From positions 1 to 8,361 of the forward strand of contig JASHYZ010000366.1 in NCBI GenBank assembly GCA_030042795.1: a stretch of 8,361 nucleotides of DNA, given 5' to 3'. Positions 5,531 through 8,361 of the stretch are shown here, piece by piece (within the stretch, counting starts at the first letter, position 1; the number at the start of each line of letters is the position of its first letter). This DNA is from Terriglobia bacterium. Lineage in GTDB: Bacteria; Acidobacteriota; Terriglobia; UBA7540. A model generated the notes under the pieces. The model ran no database searches and was not told the origin of the DNA. It saw only the letters and a program-made list of their open reading frames with translations. Made by a program: the position numbers and the translations under genes.

Positions 5531-6343
5531 ATGGCCACGGCAACGACAGTGAAAGCGCTTCCGAAGATTGTGCCGCAAGCGGAATGGCTTGCCGCGCGAA
5601 AGGAGCTTTTGCGGAGGGAGAAGGAGTTCACGCGGCTGCGTGACGAATTGAGCCAGCAACGGCGTGAACTTCCCTGGGAGAAGGTCGAGAAGCAGTACGT
5701 GTTTGAGGGGCCGAACGGCAGGGAGACGCTGAGCGGCCTTTTTGGCGGCAAGAGCCAGTTGCTTGTCTACCACTTCATGCTGGGACCCGATTGGAAAGAG
5801 GGCTGCCCGAGCTGTTCGTATCTGGCGGATCACTTCGACGGCAGCGTGGTGCACCTGGCGGCGCGCGACGCACGGCTGGTGGTGATATCGCGGGCGCCGA
5901 TTGCGCAGATCGAGGCCTTCAAGAAGCGGATGGGCTGGCGATTCAAATGGGTGTCATCCTACGGGACCGACTTCAACTACGACTATCATGTTTCATTCAC
6001 CAAGGATGAAATCGCAAAAGGGGAGGTGGACTACAACTACGGCCCACAAAAATTTCCTAGTGAAGAAGCGCCAGGCGCTAGCGTCTTCTACAAGGACGCT
6101 GCCGGCGATATCTTCCACACCTATTCCGCTTACGCGCGCGGGCTCGACATCCTGGTGGGCGCTTACAACTGGCTCGACCTCGCTCCCAAAGGGCGCGACG
6201 AAGAGGGACTGGCTTTTAGCATGGCTTGGGTTCGCCACCACGACAAGTACAACGAGGGCTACGTTGTGGACGCCAAGACGCAATACGTGCAGCCTGCGGT
6301 TATGAAGGCCGATTGTTGCGAAGGCGAACACCAGAAGCACTAA
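5531..6343 (+). CDS. DUF899 family thioredoxin-like protein
   Basis: 270 residues from ATG 5531 (272 from ATG 5525). An N-terminal amphipathic helix region rich in Arg and Glu (AEWLAARKELLRREKEFTRL, about 17-36) is followed by a thioredoxin-like core. Strand KSQLLVYHFML leads to GPDWKEGCPSCSYLADHF, with C92 and C95 as a CPxC redox pair. Then come LVVISRAPIAQIEAFKKRMGW (117-136), FKWVSSYGTDFNYDYHVSF (138-156), VFYKDAAGDIFHTYSAYARG (185-204) and the GAYNWLDLAPKGRDE signature (210-224). This matches the DUF899 family at full length. Members look like peroxiredoxin/thioredoxin relatives, but their substrate is not established. The tail has an adjacent cysteine pair (C262, C263), possibly redox-active or metal-binding. 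It is cytoplasmic and lies in the ArsR/SRPBCC cluster, so a role in oxidative or electrophile stress is an inference. Confidence 0.9.
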   Translation: MATATTVKALPKIVPQAEWLAARKELLRREKEFTRLRDELSQQRRELPWEKVEKQYVFEGPNGRETLSGLFGGKSQLLVYHFMLGPDWKEGCPSCSYLADHFDGSVVHLAARDARLVVISRAPIAQIEAFKKRMGWRFKWVSSYGTDFNYDYHVSFTKDEIAKGEVDYNYGPQKFPSEEAPGASVFYKDAAGDIFHTYSAYARGLDILVGAYNWLDLAPKGRDEEGLAFSMAWVRHHDKYNEGYVVDAKTQYVQPAVMKADCCEGEHQKH

Positions 6344-6422
6344 TTGCGTTCTCTGTGCGCTCTGCGGTGAGCCTTGCTTCTTCTACCGCCGCTAACATCT
6401 TAGCTGACGAAGGAGAACCAGA
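6344..6422 (+). other. 79-base spacer with degenerate TCTGTGCG/TCTGCGG repeat and DinB ribosome binding site
   Basis: CTCTGTGCG and CTCTGCGG stand back to back at 6351-6367, a pattern reminiscent of intergenic repeats built on CTCTGTG and CTTTGCG units. A strong Shine-Dalgarno, AGGAG, at 6411-6415 lies seven bases before ATG 6423. No terminator hairpin is seen, so read-through from the DUF899 gene into the DinB gene is likely. Confidence 0.4.
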
Positions 6423-6929
6423 ATGGTACCGATGCTTGAACCGATCCTAAATGAGTTCCGCGAAGAGGCCGCAGTCACCAAGCGGGTGCTCGAAAGAGTG
6501 CCAGGCAACAAGCTGTCGTGGAAGCCCCATGAGAAGTCGATGTCACTCGGCCAGCTTGCCATTCACGTCGCAAACATTCCCGGCAACATAGCACGGCTCG
6601 TCCAACTGGCGGAGTTTGACGCCTCGACGGCCAATTTCCTCCCTACGCCGCCGAACAACCTTGAGGAAGTTCACACCGCTTTCCAGCAAAGCGTTCAAGC
6701 GGCGGAGGATTATCTTCAGAACGTAAGCGAGCAGGCAGCGCTCGGACCCTGGCGCCTCACCGTGGGCGGGAAACCAATCTTCACCAAATCGCGGGTTGCG
6801 ATCATCAGGACGGTTATGCTCAACCATTGGTATCACCATCGCGGCCAGCTTTCAGTGTATTTGCGATTGCTGAATGTGCCCGTGCCTGTAATTTATGGCC
6901 GAAGCGTGGATGAGAATCCCTTTGCGTAA
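6423..6929 (+). CDS. DinB-family putative metal-dependent enzyme
   Basis: 168 residues, the usual size for a DinB four-helix-bundle protein. The three-histidine metal site is visible: H48 in QLAIHVANI, and H135 with H139 in the motif NHWYHHRGQL, spaced as H-x3-H. The opening helix (EPILNEFREEAAVTKRVLE) and the KLSWKPHEKSMSLGQL block fit the family. Related folds include mycothiol- and bacillithiol-dependent transferases and DNA-damage-induced DinB of Bacillus; it is unrelated to DNA polymerase IV, which shares the name. A thiol-transferase or hydrolase role is plausible but not shown by the sequence. The start has a strong ribosome binding site. It is the last gene of the ArsR-led (+) cluster, 79 bases after the DUF899 gene. 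Confidence 0.88.
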   Translation: MVPMLEPILNEFREEAAVTKRVLERVPGNKLSWKPHEKSMSLGQLAIHVANIPGNIARLVQLAEFDASTANFLPTPPNNLEEVHTAFQQSVQAAEDYLQNVSEQAALGPWRLTVGGKPIFTKSRVAIIRTVMLNHWYHHRGQLSVYLRLLNVPVPVIYGRSVDENPFA

Positions 6930-6971
6930 AGTAGCGCCAGCAAACGCGGACCGTGAGTCTGGGGCCGCCCC

Positions 6972-6986
6972 GGCCCGCGCTGGGCC
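6972..6986. terminator. Weak GC hairpin between convergent genes
   Basis: GGCCC (6972-6976) and GGGCC (6982-6986) form a five-pair stem with a five-base loop, in the 127-base gap between the convergent DinB and SIS genes. Only a poor T-tract (ATCGTCTTTC) follows on the plus strand. It might end transcription, but the stem is short. Nothing else is seen in this gap. Confidence 0.22.
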
Positions 6987-7056
6987 ATCGTCTTTCGCCC
7001 GTCGGTGCTCAAATCGCTGCGCCGTGATCACACGAACTCAGTTACAACACGCTGGC

Positions 7057-8085
7057 CTAAATGGTCCTTGTCACGATGCGAAGCGAGCGGGGGTGGTCAG
7101 GATCGATTCCCTTCACCTCGGCCAGGTGCGCGGCCAGAATCTGGCCTGGAATGATGTACGGAATCGGTGTGTAGATCTCCGGGATCGTCCCCGGCACCCG
7201 GATCACCCGCGTGGCCGCCGGCTTCGCATCCGCGGACGTGATGGCCAGCGTGTCCGCTCCCAGGCCGTGCAGCCTGCGCGCGAGCGCGCCAATATCGCGA
7301 AACGTGCGTCCAGGCGGCATGAAGAGAATCACCGGAAAATTTCTTTCCACCATGGCGATGGGGCCATGCAGAAAATCGGCGGAGGAAAAGCGCTCGGCGA
7401 CCACGTAGCAGGTTTCAATGAGCTTGAGGGAAAGCTCCAACGCGTTCGCAAAGTTCAATCCGCGCGCTACCACGGCGCACTGCCGCATGAACCGGTAACG
7501 TTCCACCAACGTCTGAATTTCGTTGGCAATGCCGAGGGCGGCCTGCGCGCGGTCTGGGATCTCGCTGATGGCTTCCAGCGTGAGCCGGCCTCCGAGAGCA
7601 AAGGCCAGCAGATAGATAAGCACCAACTGGCCGGTGTAAGTCTTAGTGGCGGCAACCGACTTCTGAGGGCCGGCCCGTACCAGGAAAACCTCCTTCACCA
7701 AGCGGGCCATAGGAGATTTCGGTTCGTTGGTAATGCCCACCGTGAAGGCACCCTGACGGCGGGCGGACTCGAGTACCAGGTTGATGTCCGTACCCGCCCC
7801 GGATTGCGAGATGCCGATCATCAGAACATCTTTGAGATCGAGCTTGGCGTGATAGAGTGTGTGCAGCGAAGGTGCCGCCAGGGCCACCGGAACGCCTGTG
7901 GTGAGCTCGAGCAAGTATCGCGCAAATACCGCCGCATTGTCCGAGGTTCCTCGCGCCACCAGCAGAATCAAGCGGAATCTGCCGCGAGCAAAGCTGCTGA
8001 ACTCCTCCGCGTGCCTCCGCTCGGCCCGAAACGTACGCTCCAGCGCCTCGGGCTGCTGGAGGATTTCATCCATCATTTTCGACAT
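7057..8085 (-). CDS. Double-SIS-domain sugar-phosphate protein (GlmS isomerase-like; likely amino-sugar-phosphate deaminase/isomerase)
   Basis: 342 residues. The first SIS domain (about 36-165) has ARGTSDNAA (44-52), the sugar-phosphate loop ISQSGAGTD (92-100) and KSVAATKTY (142-150). The second (about 200-330) has ARGLNFANALELSLKLIE (207-224) and ERFSSADFLHGP (231-242). Residues matching the isomerase centre of GlmS are kept: E217, K221, E224 and H240. The end, DPDHPRSLRIVTRTI, is the usual SIS-family tail. The N-terminal glutaminase of GlmS is absent, so it cannot use glutamine as ammonia donor. The best guess is a NagB-II-type glucosamine-6-phosphate deaminase, with AgaS or fructosamine-type deglycases as alternatives. 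It is cytoplasmic. ATG 8085 is the first start; ATGs at codons 4 and 5 are equally possible, and no clear Shine-Dalgarno precedes any of them. No amino-sugar gene is visible nearby. Confidence 0.9.
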   Translation of the reverse strand: MSKMMDEILQQPEALERTFRAERRHAEEFSSFARGRFRLILLVARGTSDNAAVFARYLLELTTGVPVALAAPSLHTLYHAKLDLKDVLMIGISQSGAGTDINLVLESARRQGAFTVGITNEPKSPMARLVKEVFLVRAGPQKSVAATKTYTGQLVLIYLLAFALGGRLTLEAISEIPDRAQAALGIANEIQTLVERYRFMRQCAVVARGLNFANALELSLKLIETCYVVAERFSSADFLHGPIAMVERNFPVILFMPPGRTFRDIGALARRLHGLGADTLAITSADAKPAATRVIRVPGTIPEIYTPIPYIIPGQILAAHLAEVKGIDPDHPRSLRIVTRTI

Positions 8086-8137
8086 GGTGGAAGCTCTCAG
8101 TGGTCAGCTATAGTGCCGTAGCTCAAGGCAAAGCATC

Positions 8138-8218
8138 TCACGCCAAGGCGCAAAGAGACGCAAAGCAACATGCCTTTGTTTTCTTTGCGACCTTTGCGTG
8201 CTTTGCGCCTTGGCGTGA
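8138..8218. repeat. Large imperfect palindrome built of CTTTGCG / CGCAAAG heptamers
   Basis: The outer arms at 8138-8155 and 8201-8218 are perfect 18-base reverse complements (TCACGCCAAGGCGCAAAG and its complement). Inside, CGCAAAG recurs at 8159-8165 and CTTTGCG at 8183-8189 and 8192-8198, so several alternative stems can form. The element resembles the CTTTGCG...CTTGGCGTGA intergenic repeats seen in many environmental bacteria. It lies 52 bases upstream of the SIS gene start and could form a strong hairpin in any transcript crossing it. Confidence 0.75.
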
Positions 8219-8281
8219 AACCGGTTTGATCGTCCTGGGATTTATTCACACCTTCTGAGCCCTGGGTTGGACTTATAACTC

Positions 8282-8311
8282 ACGACACGAGAGAAGCAGT
8301 CAAATTATAAA
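8282..8311 (+). promoter_or_regulatory. Weak candidate promoter near the right edge
   Basis: ACGACA (8282-8287) is followed after 18 bases by TATAAA (8306-8311), 4/6 and 5/6 to consensus, pointing out of the window. A GTG at 8322 opens a frame that runs to the window end (NFEIRVDGATGE), but 13 codons are too few to call a gene. The rest of 8219-8361 shows nothing I can name. Confidence 0.22.
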
Positions 8312-8361
8312 AACGGTCGGCGTGAACTTTGAAATTCGAGTTGATGGCGCGACCGGGGAGG

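Noticed and set aside
6895..8121. 408-codon plus-strand open frame opposite the SIS gene
   Set aside because: It starts inside the DinB gene and is the antisense shadow of a well-conserved double-SIS protein; Arg/His/Gly-rich, with no domain.
8322..8361. Possible 5' end of a further gene (GTG 8322 or ATG 8344)
   Set aside because: Only a few codons are visible and there is no ribosome binding site, so no gene can be supported.

Overview
The window is GC-rich, densely coded bacterial DNA with no mobile element, phage gene, CRISPR array, tRNA or rRNA that I can see. The mix of genes (a CGS-type PLP enzyme, a membrane-anchored metallophosphoesterase, a cytochrome b561 plus sulfite-oxidase-type molybdoenzyme pair, an ArsR/SRPBCC/DUF899/DinB cluster and a stand-alone SIS sugar-phosphate protein), together with palindromic intergenic repeats, resembles soil Acidobacteriota. 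That placement is an inference from gene content, not a proof.

Layout. Positions 1-1032 (+) hold the 3' part of a trans-sulfuration-type PLP enzyme. It converges, across a nested palindromic repeat (1065-1107), on a metallophosphoesterase at 1174-2493 (-). A 114-base divergent region with candidate overlapping promoters separates this from a (+) pair: a cytochrome b561 (2608-3327) and a Tat-exported molybdopterin oxidoreductase (body 3427-4299). The best start of the oxidoreductase is an ATG at 3320 with a strong ribosome binding site, overlapping the b561 stop. That ATG lies in a different frame from the enzyme body, so a frameshift is likely between about 3376 and 3426. The two proteins would form a periplasmic redox enzyme and its membrane electron donor.

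Positions 4397-6929 (+) carry a compact stress or detoxification-looking cluster. It starts with a near-consensus promoter whose spacer holds overlapping inverted repeats (probable autoregulation). Then come an ArsR repressor that is leaderless or nearly so (4435-4767), an AHSA1/SRPBCC protein (4803-5276), a 49-residue CPxC membrane microprotein (5379-5528), a DUF899 thioredoxin-like protein also carrying CPxC (5531-6343), and a DinB-fold putative metalloprotein (6423-6929). The microprotein stop lies inside the initiation region of the DUF899 gene, so the two are probably translationally coupled. This pairing of two CPxC proteins is the most interesting and least described part of the window.

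On the minus strand, 7057-8085 encodes a double-SIS protein related to the isomerase half of GlmS but without the glutaminase half, most likely an amino-sugar-phosphate deaminase or isomerase. Upstream of it lies a large imperfect palindrome (8138-8218) built from CTTTGCG heptamers with a perfect 18-base outer arm. The last 140 bases hold only a weak candidate promoter and no gene that I can support.
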